From Candidatus Bathyarchaeota archaeon CG07_land_8_20_14_0_80_47_9 (lineage in GTDB: Archaea > Thermoproteota > Bathyarchaeia > Bathyarchaeales > Bathycorpusculaceae): 29,528 bases of DNA. This document shows, one piece after another, positions 1-8,407 of the stretch. Where the stretch lies: contig PEWI01000106.1 of assembly GCA_002779555.1 (NCBI GenBank), positions 1-29,528 of the forward strand, written 5' to 3'. The notes below the pieces were generated by a model. The model did no database searches, had not been told where the DNA came from, and saw only the letters and a list, made by a program, of their open reading frames with translations. Made by a program: the position numbers and the translations under genes. How positions within the stretch are numbered: the first letter of the stretch is position 1; every line of letters begins with the position of its first letter.

Positions 1-1145
1 AGCCCCAAATCTTGAGGTAAGTCCTCTGTTGTCTTAGGCGCAAGCGTGAAGGAGATGAAGACGAACTTTCCGAAAATCTGGCAGCAGGCAGTAGCTGTTC
101 CATTGCTGAGAGTGACAAACGATGTTGCTTTGGTTTCTGCAGCTTCGAAGTCTGCTGATTCCACGATTCTGTCGATTAGTTTTTGATTTTGAGCTTGCGA
201 GGCCAAATCCAGTTCGTGACCGAACAAACCGTGAGGAACACATACCACGCAGTTGAGTTTCCTTTCTAAAGCGGATTTCAGCATTGATGGCAAGACGCTG
301 CTTCCAATGTTCTTGAAAGGTCCTGGATGAACTGACGGAATGACCATGGCTGCCTTGGGTTTGGAGGAGCCGAACTTCATCAGTGAGACTCCAATGTCTT
401 GCTCCTCGCCCAGCTTCTCCAGAAGCTCTTCAAGCGGAGCGTTCAAGTCCATTATCCAGTTGAGCAGAAAAGCCTTCAGAAGAGATATGGACGGAACTCC
501 AAGTGTCTGCTGGCCGACACGGTTTAAAGTGGATAGGAAGAAGTGGCTTGCAGCAATGCTTATCCCGAGTGAAAAAACGAAGTACAGCAACATGTAAAGC
601 GTAAGTGGATAAGCAATCGCTGTCCAGAACACCAGAAACGGGACCGCGCAGGCGAACGGCTGAAGCACAGAAGCAATGAGACGCCTCCCGTAACTCTTGC
701 GGGACGTGGAATCGAACACTATCAAACGCAGAATTACAACAGCTGAAAATCCGAGCAGGCAAAGCCTAACCCACCATGATAACCCGAAGGGTGTGGCAAC
801 GACAACGCCTATGATGATGAACGCGAGCCACATCATCCAGCAAAAAAGCGAAAGAGCGACAGTTCTTCTCAAGTCGTATATGGTGTCTCCTCTCAGAACC
901 AGCGTGCTTATGACATAACTCGACACCAAATTCAGAAGGAACAGAGAAGACCCGAGCAGCAACCCGCTGAGCAAGCCGTCTAGAGAAGGAAAAAGCGCCG
1001 CCGTGGAAATCAGTCCGCCGCCTATGCAGATCAAAGCCAAAAGTACCACGACTCTCGCATATGACGGAAGCTTGAACAACGATGAGTAACGTTTGACTGC
1101 CCTGTCAATGGTTTGACTCAATGAATCTTCTGTTGCCAGATCCAT
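1..1145 (-). CDS. DUF2070 family membrane protein (3' end cut by window edge)
   Basis: About 381 codons are open from an ATG at 1145 to the left edge, so the C-terminus is missing. The N-terminal half has several hydrophobic segments (roughly residues 20-60, 75-115, 130-145 and 165-200), consistent with a polytopic membrane domain. The following soluble part contains VHPGPFKNIGSS near residue 275 and a CVPHGLFGHELD stretch. I recognise this HPGPF...GSS signature with an N-terminal membrane domain as typical of the archaeal DUF2070 family, whose function is unknown. AGGTGG lies directly before the ATG, with no extra spacing, and a TATA-like box is at 1181-1190, so the leader is short. It is transcribed divergently from the Sm-like gene at 1401. 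Confidence 0.8.
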   Translation of the reverse strand, partial: MDLATEDSLSQTIDRAVKRYSSLFKLPSYARVVVLLALICIGGGLISTAALFPSLDGLLSGLLLGSSLFLLNLVSSYVISTLVLRGDTIYDLRRTVALSLFCWMMWLAFIIIGVVVATPFGLSWWVRLCLLGFSAVVILRLIVFDSTSRKSYGRRLIASVLQPFACAVPFLVFWTAIAYPLTLYMLLYFVFSLGISIAASHFFLSTLNRVGQQTLGVPSISLLKAFLLNWIMDLNAPLEELLEKLGEEQDIGVSLMKFGSSKPKAAMVIPSVHPGPFKNIGSSVLPSMLKSALERKLNCVVCVPHGLFGHELDLASQAQNQKLIDRIVESADFEAAETKATSFVTLSNGTATACCQIFGKFVFISFTLAPKTTEDLPQDLG

Positions 1146-1180
1146 CCACCTAAGTGAAGTCTGTAAAAGAGAACATCAAG

Positions 1181-1190
1181 CATATTAAAG
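1181..1190 (-). promoter_or_regulatory. TATA-like box for the DUF2070 gene
   Basis: On the minus strand this reads CTTTAATATG, 36-45 bases upstream of the ATG at 1145. That is the usual archaeal position for a short-leader transcript. Assigned by motif and distance only. Confidence 0.4.
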
Positions 1191-1400
1191 TGTCGTGAAT
1201 TTTGGAAAACACAATCATGAATTTGAAACATTCTCCGCATAATTATTACCACGAGTACCTCTGCGGTTTTGACACAAATACTGTAAAATGGCGGGCAATG
1301 AGCTGAACTGCAGTCTTCAGCGCGACATGGCCTCAACAACACCTTAATAAGAGCAACTGTTTTATCTCTAAAACACTAACTATAAGGTTTTGCGAACATT

Positions 1401-1688
1401 ATGCCAGAGCCAAGTATCCCACCCACGATATTTCACATGCTTGAGAAGAATCTGGAGAAGAAGGTGCGAGTGATCTTGGATCCTTCCTATGGTTTTGAAG
1501 GAATATTAATGGCGGTGACACGTGAACCAGCAGGAATATGGCTCTCAGATGCCGAAGCCGTGACACTCCGAGCAACCATTGCTCAGCCCATACCTCAGGT
1601 CACGAGCAGAGAAGACAAAAGCGACATATTCATTCACCTTAACTCTGTTCAACGGATAGAGGTTTTGCATCCCCCTACTCGTCATTGA
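1401..1688 (+). CDS. Small Sm/LSm-like protein
   Basis: A 95-residue protein. Residues 8-50 (FHMLEKNLEKKVRVIL, then GFEGILMAVTREPAGIWLSDAEAV) resemble an Sm1-type strand pattern, with a charged helix followed by a bent beta-sheet. Residues 74-90 (DIFIHLNSVQRIEVLHP) resemble the Sm2-type closing strands. An archaeal Sm-like or RNA-binding role is therefore plausible, but the match is by fold pattern rather than a diagnostic motif. The ATG at 1401 lies about 36 bases after a TTTTAT box at 1360-1365, which fits a short-leader mRNA with no clear ribosome binding site. The gene ends with TGA and converges on the Sec61-beta gene 11 bases downstream. Confidence 0.65.
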   Translation: MPEPSIPPTIFHMLEKNLEKKVRVILDPSYGFEGILMAVTREPAGIWLSDAEAVTLRATIAQPIPQVTSREDKSDIFIHLNSVQRIEVLHPPTRH

Positions 1689-1699
1689 AAGTGTTGAGT

Positions 1700-1867
1700 C
1701 TAGAAGAAGATCTGTGCGAGAACACACACGATTATCAATACCACTGCGAAAACCACGAGCAATTCAGGCCTAACCTTGACGCCTTCGGTTTCTTCTTCAA
1801 AGAACCTGAGCAGTCCGGCGCTTGCAGCAGGCATCGGTGCTGCCTTCTCTTTCTTTTTCTTGCTCAT
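1700..1867 (-). CDS. Preprotein translocase subunit Sec61-beta
   Basis: A 55-residue protein, MSKKKKEKAAPMPAASAGLL followed by RFFEEETEGVKVRPE and a single hydrophobic C-terminal helix (about residues 35-54) ending AQIFF. A basic N-terminus, the GLLRFFEEE..GVKVRPE block and one tail-anchor helix are the hallmark of archaeal Sec61-beta (also called SecG or Sbh), the small non-essential subunit of the SecYE channel. The ATG at 1867 is preceded by a GAAGG-type ribosome binding site. The stop is TAG at 1700-1702; in the same frame a TGA follows five codons later. It is divergent from glyA and shares the 123-base intergenic region with it. Confidence 0.92.
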   Translation of the reverse strand: MSKKKKEKAAPMPAASAGLLRFFEEETEGVKVRPELLVVFAVVLIIVCVLAQIFF

Positions 1868-1943
1868 GCCTGAACCTTCTCTTGCTCCAGCGCTTAAGGC
1901 GTATCGTTTCGTCCATTATTAACGTTGCGTTGTCCTAAAAGGG

Positions 1944-1954
1944 TTTTTATTTTT
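1944..1954. promoter_or_regulatory. AT-rich TATA-like box between sec61-beta and glyA
   Basis: The run TTTTTATTTTT lies about 40 bases upstream of the glyA ATG at 1991. The complementary AAAAATAAAAA may serve the divergent Sec61-beta gene, although that start is further away (about 77 bases). Assigned by motif and spacing. Confidence 0.4.
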
Positions 1955-1990
1955 GAACAAGTGATAGTGTGATACAAGAAGGTGTTTGTC

Positions 1991-3307
1991 ATGCCGACTC
2001 CTAAAGATGAATATGATCACGTGTTCGACCTTCTCCAACAGCATCATAGGTGGTTTCAGGAAAGCATCCCGCTCATTGCAAGCGAAAACATTCCAAGCCC
2101 AGCCGTCCGCGAAGCCATCATAACCGACTTCGGAAACCGTTACGCAGAGGGATGGCCCGGCGAACGGGTTTATGCAGGTTGCCGCTTCATAGACCAAGTA
2201 GAATTCAAATGCATTGAGCTCATGAAGAAACTGTTCAACGCCGAATTTGTCGATGTCAGGCCGATATCAGGCGTTGTAGCAAACCTAGCGGTCTACACTG
2301 CCTTCACAGAGCCTGGAGACACTCTGTTGGCCCTTTCCATCCCATGCGGCGGACACATTAGTTCAGGAAAGAAAGAGCTGGGAGGCACAGCGGGCGCCGT
2401 CAAAGGCCTGATTGTGGAGTACTTGCCTCTGGATTACAAGGAACTCAACATAGATGTGGACAAGGCGAAAAACAAAATTCAGGAGCTCGCTGCAAAAGGC
2501 AAGCCGCCGAGGTTTGTTATGTTCGGCGCAAGTGTCTTTCCATTCCCACACCCAGTCAAGGAATTGGTGGAATCTATCCATTCGGTTGGTGCCACAGTCG
2601 GATATGATGCAGCGCACGTGGCTGGTCTGATTGCAAGCGGGCAATTCCAAGATCCGCTTAGAGAAGGCGCAGACGTGGTAAGTCTAAGCACACACAAGAC
2701 ATTTTTCGGGCCCCAGCACGGTGGAATCCTGTCATGGGAGAAGAACGCTGAGAAGATAAAGAAGGCCACCTTCCCAGGAATGGTCAGCAACCACCACTTA
2801 CACGCTGTTGCTGGACTCACGATTGCATGCGCTGAAATGCTCGAGTTCGGAAAGGAGTATGCAAGCCAGATTGTGAAGAATGCCAAAGCCTTGGCCCAAG
2901 CACTTTACGAAAAAGGCTTCAACGTGCTGGCAGAACATAAGGGCTTCACGCAGTCCCATGTGATACTGATTGACATAACCAAGCAAGGCGACGGCGGAAC
3001 AATTGAAGAAACGCTGGAAAAAGCAAACATCATCATAAACAGAAACCTGTTGCCGTGGGACATCAAAGAAGGAAGACACTTCATGCACCCAGGCGGCATA
3101 AGGATGGGTGTTTCAGAAGTCACGAGGCTCGGAATGAAAGAGCCTGAGATGAGCGTGATAGCAGATTTCGTTAAGCAGGTCATAATTGGCAAGGAGCCAT
3201 TGGAGAAGGTAAGAGCCGATGTGACGGAATTCAGAAAAGACTATCAAAAGGTGCATTACTGCTTCGAGAACTCGACTGACGCCTACAAGTACATAAAAAT
3301 CCGCTGA
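1991..3307 (+). CDS. glyA: Serine hydroxymethyltransferase
   Basis: A PLP enzyme interconverting serine and glycine with transfer of a one-carbon unit to a pterin, feeding one-carbon metabolism. The protein is 438 residues, normal for archaeal SHMT. Visible family features are LIASENIPSPAVREAI near residue 25, YAEGWPGERVYAG, the PISGVVANLAVY block, and the Schiff-base motif STHKTFFGPQHGG with Lys near residue 236. ATG at 1991 is preferred over the in-frame GTG at 1982 because AAGGTG sits at ribosome-binding distance only from the ATG. The flavodoxin-fold gene follows after 14 bases and is probably co-transcribed. In archaea the pterin may be methanopterin rather than folate; the sequence alone does not decide. 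Confidence 0.96.
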   Translation: MPTPKDEYDHVFDLLQQHHRWFQESIPLIASENIPSPAVREAIITDFGNRYAEGWPGERVYAGCRFIDQVEFKCIELMKKLFNAEFVDVRPISGVVANLAVYTAFTEPGDTLLALSIPCGGHISSGKKELGGTAGAVKGLIVEYLPLDYKELNIDVDKAKNKIQELAAKGKPPRFVMFGASVFPFPHPVKELVESIHSVGATVGYDAAHVAGLIASGQFQDPLREGADVVSLSTHKTFFGPQHGGILSWEKNAEKIKKATFPGMVSNHHLHAVAGLTIACAEMLEFGKEYASQIVKNAKALAQALYEKGFNVLAEHKGFTQSHVILIDITKQGDGGTIEETLEKANIIINRNLLPWDIKEGRHFMHPGGIRMGVSEVTRLGMKEPEMSVIADFVKQVIIGKEPLEKVRADVTEFRKDYQKVHYCFENSTDAYKYIKIR

Positions 3308-3321
3308 AGCGATGAGAATAG

Positions 3322-3924
3322 ATGAAGGCTTTGGGCATTGCCTTCAGCGCGAGAAGAAATGGCAACTGTCTAAACTGCGTCGAGTACGTCCTGACGAAGC
3401 TTAGGGATCATGGATTCGAAACCAGCATTGTCAACGCTTATGAGTACAACATTACGCCTTGCAGCCACTGCAACTACGAATGTTTTGCACGCAGCTTAAG
3501 AGGAGCAGACGAGAAATGCCCCATCCATGACGATGTCCCCTAGATCTACACCAAAATGAAGGAAGCAGACATCATCGTACTCGCAGTTCCAACATACAGT
3601 GGAAAAGCCTCAGGCCTACACTGCGCCTTCACAGAAAGAGCCCAAGGCATAATTGAGAGCTACGAAGAATTCAAAGACAAAATTCTGAACAAAATCATTG
3701 CGCTGATTGTCATAGGAAATGTTCCAGCCGGCGGCGATCTTGCCTATCACACCGTGATCTTAGACCATCGCGATAGCAAGTACCCGCCTCCATCAACGTT
3801 GCTTCAGTCGACTGAGTACGGTCAAAGTTCCGTGCAAGGGACGCTGATTGAAGAAGAAAAGGTCAGAGACAGATTGGACGGGCTTGTGAATTTGATACTC
3901 AGAGACTGGAAAAGCAAGCATTAA
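3322..3924 (+). pseudogene. Flavodoxin-fold NAD(P)H/FMN reductase with in-frame TAG
   Basis: The frame from ATG 3322 is homologous along its whole length to the NADPH-dependent FMN reductase and iron-sulfur flavoprotein superfamily. It starts MKALGIAFSARRNGNC (the phosphate-binding loop of a flavodoxin fold), has a Cys cluster TPCSHCNYEC, then EADIIVLAVPTYSGKASGLH, the flavin-contacting loop of this family. Codon 74 (3541-3543) is TAG, and the same frame continues without other interruption for 126 codons to TAA at 3922-3924. One base change from GAG would restore a Glu, common at that position by my recollection. Alternatives are a recent nonsense mutation, a sequencing error, or read-through. 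ATG 3556 could start only a truncated C-terminal piece lacking the FMN loop. Confidence 0.8.
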
Positions 3925-3971
3925 GAATCACTGCAGATACATTCTTTCCCGACGCAGAGCGGTGAACAAAC

Positions 3972-4259
3972 ATGCACATATGTGAATTTCAGCAAATGAT
4001 GCGCCGTTTGTACTTTCACAGAGACTCGAAACGCGGCACAGACGGGACGTATGAGTGGCTTGTAGATGAAGTGAAGGAATTGGGTGAAGCGTTGCACGTT
4101 GGCGACAAGGTTTCGCTGGAGAATGAATTCGCGGACGTCATTGCATGGCTGGCCTCCCTTGCAAACGTCGTTGACATTGACTTGGAAAAAGCCGCGCTCA
4201 ACAAGTACGACAGCAAATGTCCGAGGTGCAGGCATTCCCCTTGCCAATGCACTTTCTAA
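3972..4259 (+). CDS. MazG-like nucleotide pyrophosphohydrolase with zinc-knuckle tail
   Basis: A 95-residue all-alpha protein. The metal-binding pattern of the MazG/all-alpha NTP pyrophosphatase superfamily is visible: DEVKE with Glu33 and Glu36, then NEFADV with Glu52 and Asp55 (ExxE ... ExxD). Such proteins hydrolyse (d)NTPs to monophosphates, a house-cleaning role. The last 15 residues add CPRCRHSPCQC (Cys83, 86, 91, 93), a probable zinc knuckle outside the catalytic core. The ATG has GGTGA at good distance. It follows the flavodoxin-fold gene after 47 bases on the same strand and its TAA overlaps the end of the convergent winged-helix gene. Confidence 0.85.
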   Translation: MHICEFQQMMRRLYFHRDSKRGTDGTYEWLVDEVKELGEALHVGDKVSLENEFADVIAWLASLANVVDIDLEKAALNKYDSKCPRCRHSPCQCTF

Positions 4260-4528
4260 CCTGAGTTTAGCAGGCGCTTTTGCCCTAGACCAGTTAGCAC
4301 CCAGACATATGGTTTGTCGCCCTTTCGCTCAACTATTCCTTCTGACTTCAGAAGCTTCAAGTGATGCATAGCAACCGCATAAGGTATGCCTGCTTCGCTT
4401 CCAGTGGTTTTGGCGTCAACCGAATGTCGCTCCAGCACGTTCAGCACTAGAGTTCTAGCCTTCAAACCGCGTTTGATGTTCTTTATGCTTGACAAGTAAG
4501 CCTTGGGATGATAGGTTTCTTTAACCAT
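4256..4528 (-). CDS. Winged-helix DNA-binding protein downstream of DP2
   Basis: A 90-residue protein from the ATG at 4528. The helix-turn-helix reads KARTLVLNVLERHSVDAKTT followed by GSEAGIPYAVAMHHLKLLKS and the wing GIVERKGDKPYVWVLTGLGQ. This is a compact single-domain archaeal winged helix (ArsR/MarR-like), probably a transcription regulator. A longer in-frame version would start at GTG 4576 and overlap the DP2 stop by 4 bases; I prefer the ATG because the extra 16 residues look unlike a protein start. The position directly behind polC on the same strand suggests co-transcription. The stop is TAG at 4256-4258, overlapping the convergent MazG-like gene by 4 bases. Confidence 0.75.
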   Translation of the reverse strand: MVKETYHPKAYLSSIKNIKRGLKARTLVLNVLERHSVDAKTTGSEAGIPYAVAMHHLKLLKSEGIVERKGDKPYVWVLTGLGQKRLLNSG

Positions 4529-4572
4529 GCTAACCAAGAGTACTTGTGATGGTTTACATAGAAAAGTCTTGT

Positions 4573-7500
4573 TCACGCAAAGTCTGTCAGACTGATTTGT
4601 TTCGGCTTCTTGCTCTCAAACAAGGCGTTGATTTCGTCTTTCATCAACGAAATCCTCTGAGCATAGTAGTTGGGCAGATGATACTTCTCAACAAGCTGCT
4701 GCGCAACCTCCAAGTATTTTTCGATACCGCCTCGATAAACAGTCAACGTCAGTTGTCCACCGCATATTGGGCACTTGCCGCGGAGGGGCAGACGGCGGAA
4801 ACGTTTGCTGCATGATTTGCACCTGAAACCCTGAGTTGAGAAAGCACGCAGGTTTCCTGTGATGTCCCGCATAAAATGCGTGGTCAAGACTTTCAAAGCA
4901 ACCCTTTTGGCATCTACAGCCTCGATTTTCTCAGCCAGCTCAAGTTGGCCATTCAACTTTTCAACCATGGTCTTGAAGCGTTTGTAGGCACTCTCAGGGT
5001 TTCCGCTGTTGATGTTCGAGATCGGCGTAGTGAAGTTGAAGCCCTCAAACTGTGCTTCAGTTCCAAGCCGGCAGCCAATAAGATCTATCAGGGGGCTAAC
5101 CTGTCTGGACTCCAGCCCTTCCCACGTTTTCTCATAAAACTCAAGAGGGTAAGCGCTGGCAACATCAAAATCATGTGCCTGCCGCTGTACTTCTTTCGTG
5201 TTAACGACAGGTATCAAGAGCAACGGTGCATCCATTATCCCGCCAATCTGCGCCGGAAGGTACTCTCGGGAGAAGTTGATTAGAGTGTCCAACGCAAGCA
5301 TCAGCGTATCCTCGTCACCGTCACAATCTCTCCGCTTAGCCGAGTGCCAAACCGGATGCGCATAGCACAGGCTTAGATTTGTAAACCCAATTATTCTGCC
5401 CAAAATGCCAGCGCATGTGTGAGGGGCTAGGCCAACAATCAAATGCCCAACAAGGTCGTCTATCCGCTTCACGTCGTAGTACGGCGGAAGCCCATACACC
5501 TTGGTCAAGAGCTCATCCATGAAGCTTGCCACTTGTATGAAGTATTCTGCGCTCTTCAAGGGGATGACCACGTCTTGAAGTTTCAGCTCACATATCTGTT
5601 TATCATCCGCTAAAGGCGTGCCATCCACAGCATAGACATAGCCAAGCTGCTTCAGCTTCTCAGTCGAAACTCCGATTTCACAAGGCTTAAAATGGGTCAA
5701 AGGAGCGTTTGTAGCGTCAAAACGGATCGTCCCATCCTTATAGACGGACAGGTCATGCTTTGCGCGCAAAACGCCCTTCTCAAAGATCTCCGGCGTCTTC
5801 GTCTGATTCGTTAAACCTTTGACGCCTTTCAGGACCTTAGGCATGGAAACGCCCAAACGGCTGCTTGCGTTCTCGATGGCTTCTCTGAAGTTAACAAGCT
5901 GCTTTTGATAAGCGTTAGCAGGAATCTTGCAAACTGGGCACACGTCCTCTTTTAGGCTTTTGCCGCACCTCGGGCAAGTCCTCTCCAAAACTGTCTCAGA
6001 ACCACAGGACGGACACTTTATGCTGAGGCTGAGAGTCTTGCAGTTCGGACATTTACGTTTAACAACTTCCACGAAAGTCGACTCCTTCCTCGCTGCCTCC
6101 ACAATGTCCCTGTGAGAGCCTCCCGCCAAGCCCACTGGGAAAAGGACATGCACAAGAGGCCTCATCTCGCGCCTCTTGGCCTTTTCGGGTCTTCCCATCC
6201 TCGCACCTACAAGTGTGGGAGCCTTCTCCCGGACTTGCACGCCTGAAAGCATGCAGACAGCATCCAGAGGCGATTTGGCTGAACCGAGATCCACATCACA
6301 ACTGCGCCGATAGCCAAGGCAAAAGGCCAAGGCATGTGCATCCTCACCTTCCATGACGATCTTGCTGTCTAAGATCTTGTGAGGCAAGCACAATAGTTCC
6401 AAGTCCTGCTTTACGGCCGTCTCGTTCTCTCCTACAATCTCGCGTACAACACCATTCTGATCTTGCGTTGCGGATTTGAGTAGCCATTTTCTTAACAGCT
6501 TAACCTCTTCGGCTGACGCAAGATTTGACCAGAAGAACGTGAAAGTGGGGTGAAGAGGGATGTGTAGCACTGATGACAAGGCTATGGATTCTTCAATGCT
6601 TGGCTTCTCAACAAATGGCTCTTCCAGTAGATGCTTCAGTCTTTCCGCAGGAATCTTGATGTCATCTGTGGCCTTTTCAAGACTTCCGCTGAACTTCTCC
6701 GTAAGCGCTTTTCGCAGATCTTCAGCCCACCATTCTTCAACGTATGCAGAAGGCGGCAGACTCTTGCTGTTGTACAGGAAATCACCAAAACAAATCAGAA
6801 TGTCACCCAGAAACAGAATCTTCGCAACGGCATCCTTTATCGTATCGAAAGTTTCCACGGAAACACGGGTGACCGAGCCATCTTTCAACCTGACGATTGG
6901 CGGCTCTATAGAGTCGACTGGGACGGCGATCCCGCCTTTCCCAGGAAGTTCGAAGCGAAGTTGAGTGCCGCCTGCTAGAAAGCCCTGCAGTGCAAGCATC
7001 GTGGCTGGGTGAATGCCCACCGCGGATAAGCCCGTGTTTCTGGCTCTGCCATACCTCAGGCGGAAGCCGCCGCGCCTAGACGGAAATGAAAAGATCGGAC
7101 GGCCAGCGATGACGTCATCCATAAAACCTGCAGATTTCTTCTCAGACTTCTTGCGAAACTCCGCAAGCCAGTCCCATCCTTGAATGCCAAGTTTGTCTAC
7201 AATTGCTAAGACTTTGGCTGATCGCCCGACGATGCCGTCATTCACGACTCTGAGAGCTCCGCCTCGCACGCGGTTCGTCTCCACTCGAGGAAGGTTTCGG
7301 AAAGATGAAACCTCAACTGGGTCAGACTCGGGCCCTGTGACTTCGACCGGAAGCCATTGGAGCGCTTTTCTCAGTTCTTCATCTGAAACGTGATATTGGA
7401 ACCGCGTCACAGACCGCTGATAAACCCGCAACTCTTCAATGAAACGTGATATTTCCTCTTCAGTAGGCTTGTAACGATCAAGCCCCAGCAGCCGGCGAAC

Positions 7501-7977
7501 GAAGTCGCCAACTACCAACGTTAAAGCCTGATCTGTTCCGCCAGCTGAGCGTATGGGCCCCGCGAAATATATGGAAAGGTAACGCGTTCGATCATTATTT
7601 GTCTTAATCTTGACTTGGGCAACGCCCTGTAAAGGTGCTGCGGTCAGACCCTCCGTAAGGATAGCAAGCGCTGTCCGTATTGCTTGTTCGGCTGCAGGCT
7701 CCGGCTCCATGTGCCCGAATTTTCCGTAGACAATTTCTTCGGCGATTTTGAAGGCCAATTCCTCTCTGGGAAGCTTTGTGCTTAGCTCTCTTATGCTCAG
7801 GGCGACGCCCTTTGGTCCTACAAGGCCTTCCACAAGGTCTGCTAGATCTTTTGCTATCTTGCATTCAGGTTTGAGAGACGGGTCCACCCCTTTCTCTCGA
7901 GCCTTCTCGCTCAAGCTATACAGCTGGGTGAGTCTGCTTTCTAGTCCTTCCACATATTGTCGATATGTTTCGCTCAT
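4573..7977 (-). CDS. polC: DNA polymerase D large catalytic subunit DP2
   Basis: A 1134-residue catalytic subunit of the replicative archaeal family D polymerase, whose double-psi beta-barrel core resembles RNA polymerase. The catalytic aspartates are in RRDCDGDEDTLML near residue 885. Zinc sites are visible near 640-690 (CPNCK, CPSCG, CPRCG and CPVC in series) and near 1050-1072 (CKSC and CPICGG). The N-terminus SETYRQYVEGLESRLTQLYS is typical of the family. Length is normal and no intein interrupts the active-site region. ATG at 7977 is preferred to the upstream TTG at 7989. The C-terminal end KQISLTDFA may include a sliding-clamp (PCNA) binding tail. DP1 is encoded separately at 19259-20821. 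Stop is TGA. Confidence 0.97.
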   Translation of the reverse strand: MSETYRQYVEGLESRLTQLYSLSEKAREKGVDPSLKPECKIAKDLADLVEGLVGPKGVALSIRELSTKLPREELAFKIAEEIVYGKFGHMEPEPAAEQAIRTALAILTEGLTAAPLQGVAQVKIKTNNDRTRYLSIYFAGPIRSAGGTDQALTLVVGDFVRRLLGLDRYKPTEEEISRFIEELRVYQRSVTRFQYHVSDEELRKALQWLPVEVTGPESDPVEVSSFRNLPRVETNRVRGGALRVVNDGIVGRSAKVLAIVDKLGIQGWDWLAEFRKKSEKKSAGFMDDVIAGRPIFSFPSRRGGFRLRYGRARNTGLSAVGIHPATMLALQGFLAGGTQLRFELPGKGGIAVPVDSIEPPIVRLKDGSVTRVSVETFDTIKDAVAKILFLGDILICFGDFLYNSKSLPPSAYVEEWWAEDLRKALTEKFSGSLEKATDDIKIPAERLKHLLEEPFVEKPSIEESIALSSVLHIPLHPTFTFFWSNLASAEEVKLLRKWLLKSATQDQNGVVREIVGENETAVKQDLELLCLPHKILDSKIVMEGEDAHALAFCLGYRRSCDVDLGSAKSPLDAVCMLSGVQVREKAPTLVGARMGRPEKAKRREMRPLVHVLFPVGLAGGSHRDIVEAARKESTFVEVVKRKCPNCKTLSLSIKCPSCGSETVLERTCPRCGKSLKEDVCPVCKIPANAYQKQLVNFREAIENASSRLGVSMPKVLKGVKGLTNQTKTPEIFEKGVLRAKHDLSVYKDGTIRFDATNAPLTHFKPCEIGVSTEKLKQLGYVYAVDGTPLADDKQICELKLQDVVIPLKSAEYFIQVASFMDELLTKVYGLPPYYDVKRIDDLVGHLIVGLAPHTCAGILGRIIGFTNLSLCYAHPVWHSAKRRDCDGDEDTLMLALDTLINFSREYLPAQIGGIMDAPLLLIPVVNTKEVQRQAHDFDVASAYPLEFYEKTWEGLESRQVSPLIDLIGCRLGTEAQFEGFNFTTPISNINSGNPESAYKRFKTMVEKLNGQLELAEKIEAVDAKRVALKVLTTHFMRDITGNLRAFSTQGFRCKSCSKRFRRLPLRGKCPICGGQLTLTVYRGGIEKYLEVAQQLVEKYHLPNYYAQRISLMKDEINALFESKKPKQISLTDFA

Positions 7978-8083
7978 TTCACTGTTCAAATTCTCTGCCT
8001 TTCTCCCGAAGGTTCTAGTGTTTGTGTTGGTTTATTTCTGTTTTCTGACATGGAAAAATCAAAAACTGACAGTGCAGTGCCGT

Positions 8084-8407
8084 CTATTCCGTGTGGATTC
8101 TACACAAAAACAGTGTGGGCCACTTCTCCTTCAAATGGCCTGTTGCCTTTTGATACGCTTCTTTAGCAATCTTGTCTCGCTTCTCAACACATTCGTTACA
8201 GCGCGCATGTCTCAGGTCAGATGAGCCGTCACATATGCCGCAATTAAGTATTAGAACTTCATCGAGACCCCTCAATGTCGTCCAAGCATATTCATGTTCA
8301 TCAAACTGCGGCTCAAAATCTGGCCAAACATCATAGACCGCATCGTCTCCCAAGACCTTTTTCAAAGCATTGAAATAATTTTCAAAAGCCGTCAAAAGGC
8401 TCTTCAC
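8084..8407 (-). CDS. Conserved-looking Cys-rich small protein of unknown function
   Basis: A 107-residue soluble protein I do not recognise. An acidic, aromatic N-terminal half (YFNALKKVLGDDAVYDVWPD, then FDEHEYAW) precedes a possible metal site CGICDGSSDLRHARCNEC at about residues 57-74. The C-terminal part is basic. Its ATG overlaps the TGA of the GGGP synthase gene (ATGA arrangement), a good sign of translational coupling and of a real gene. The stop is TAG; reading past it gives no protein-like sequence. DP2 starts 106 bases further on. Because it is fixed between a membrane-lipid gene and a replication gene, context does not suggest one function. Confidence 0.7.
   Translation of the reverse strand: MKSLLTAFENYFNALKKVLGDDAVYDVWPDFEPQFDEHEYAWTTLRGLDEVLILNCGICDGSSDLRHARCNECVEKRDKIAKEAYQKATGHLKEKWPTLFLCRIHTE

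Noticed and set aside
4016..4252. Minus-strand open frame antisense to the MazG-like gene
   Set aside because: It is the shadow of a well-supported enzyme gene with catalytic motifs on the plus strand.
7982..8083. Read-through extension of the Cys-rich protein towards polC
   Set aside because: It would need two TAG codons to be read and the translated sequence shows no domain-like composition; it looks like an untranslated leader.
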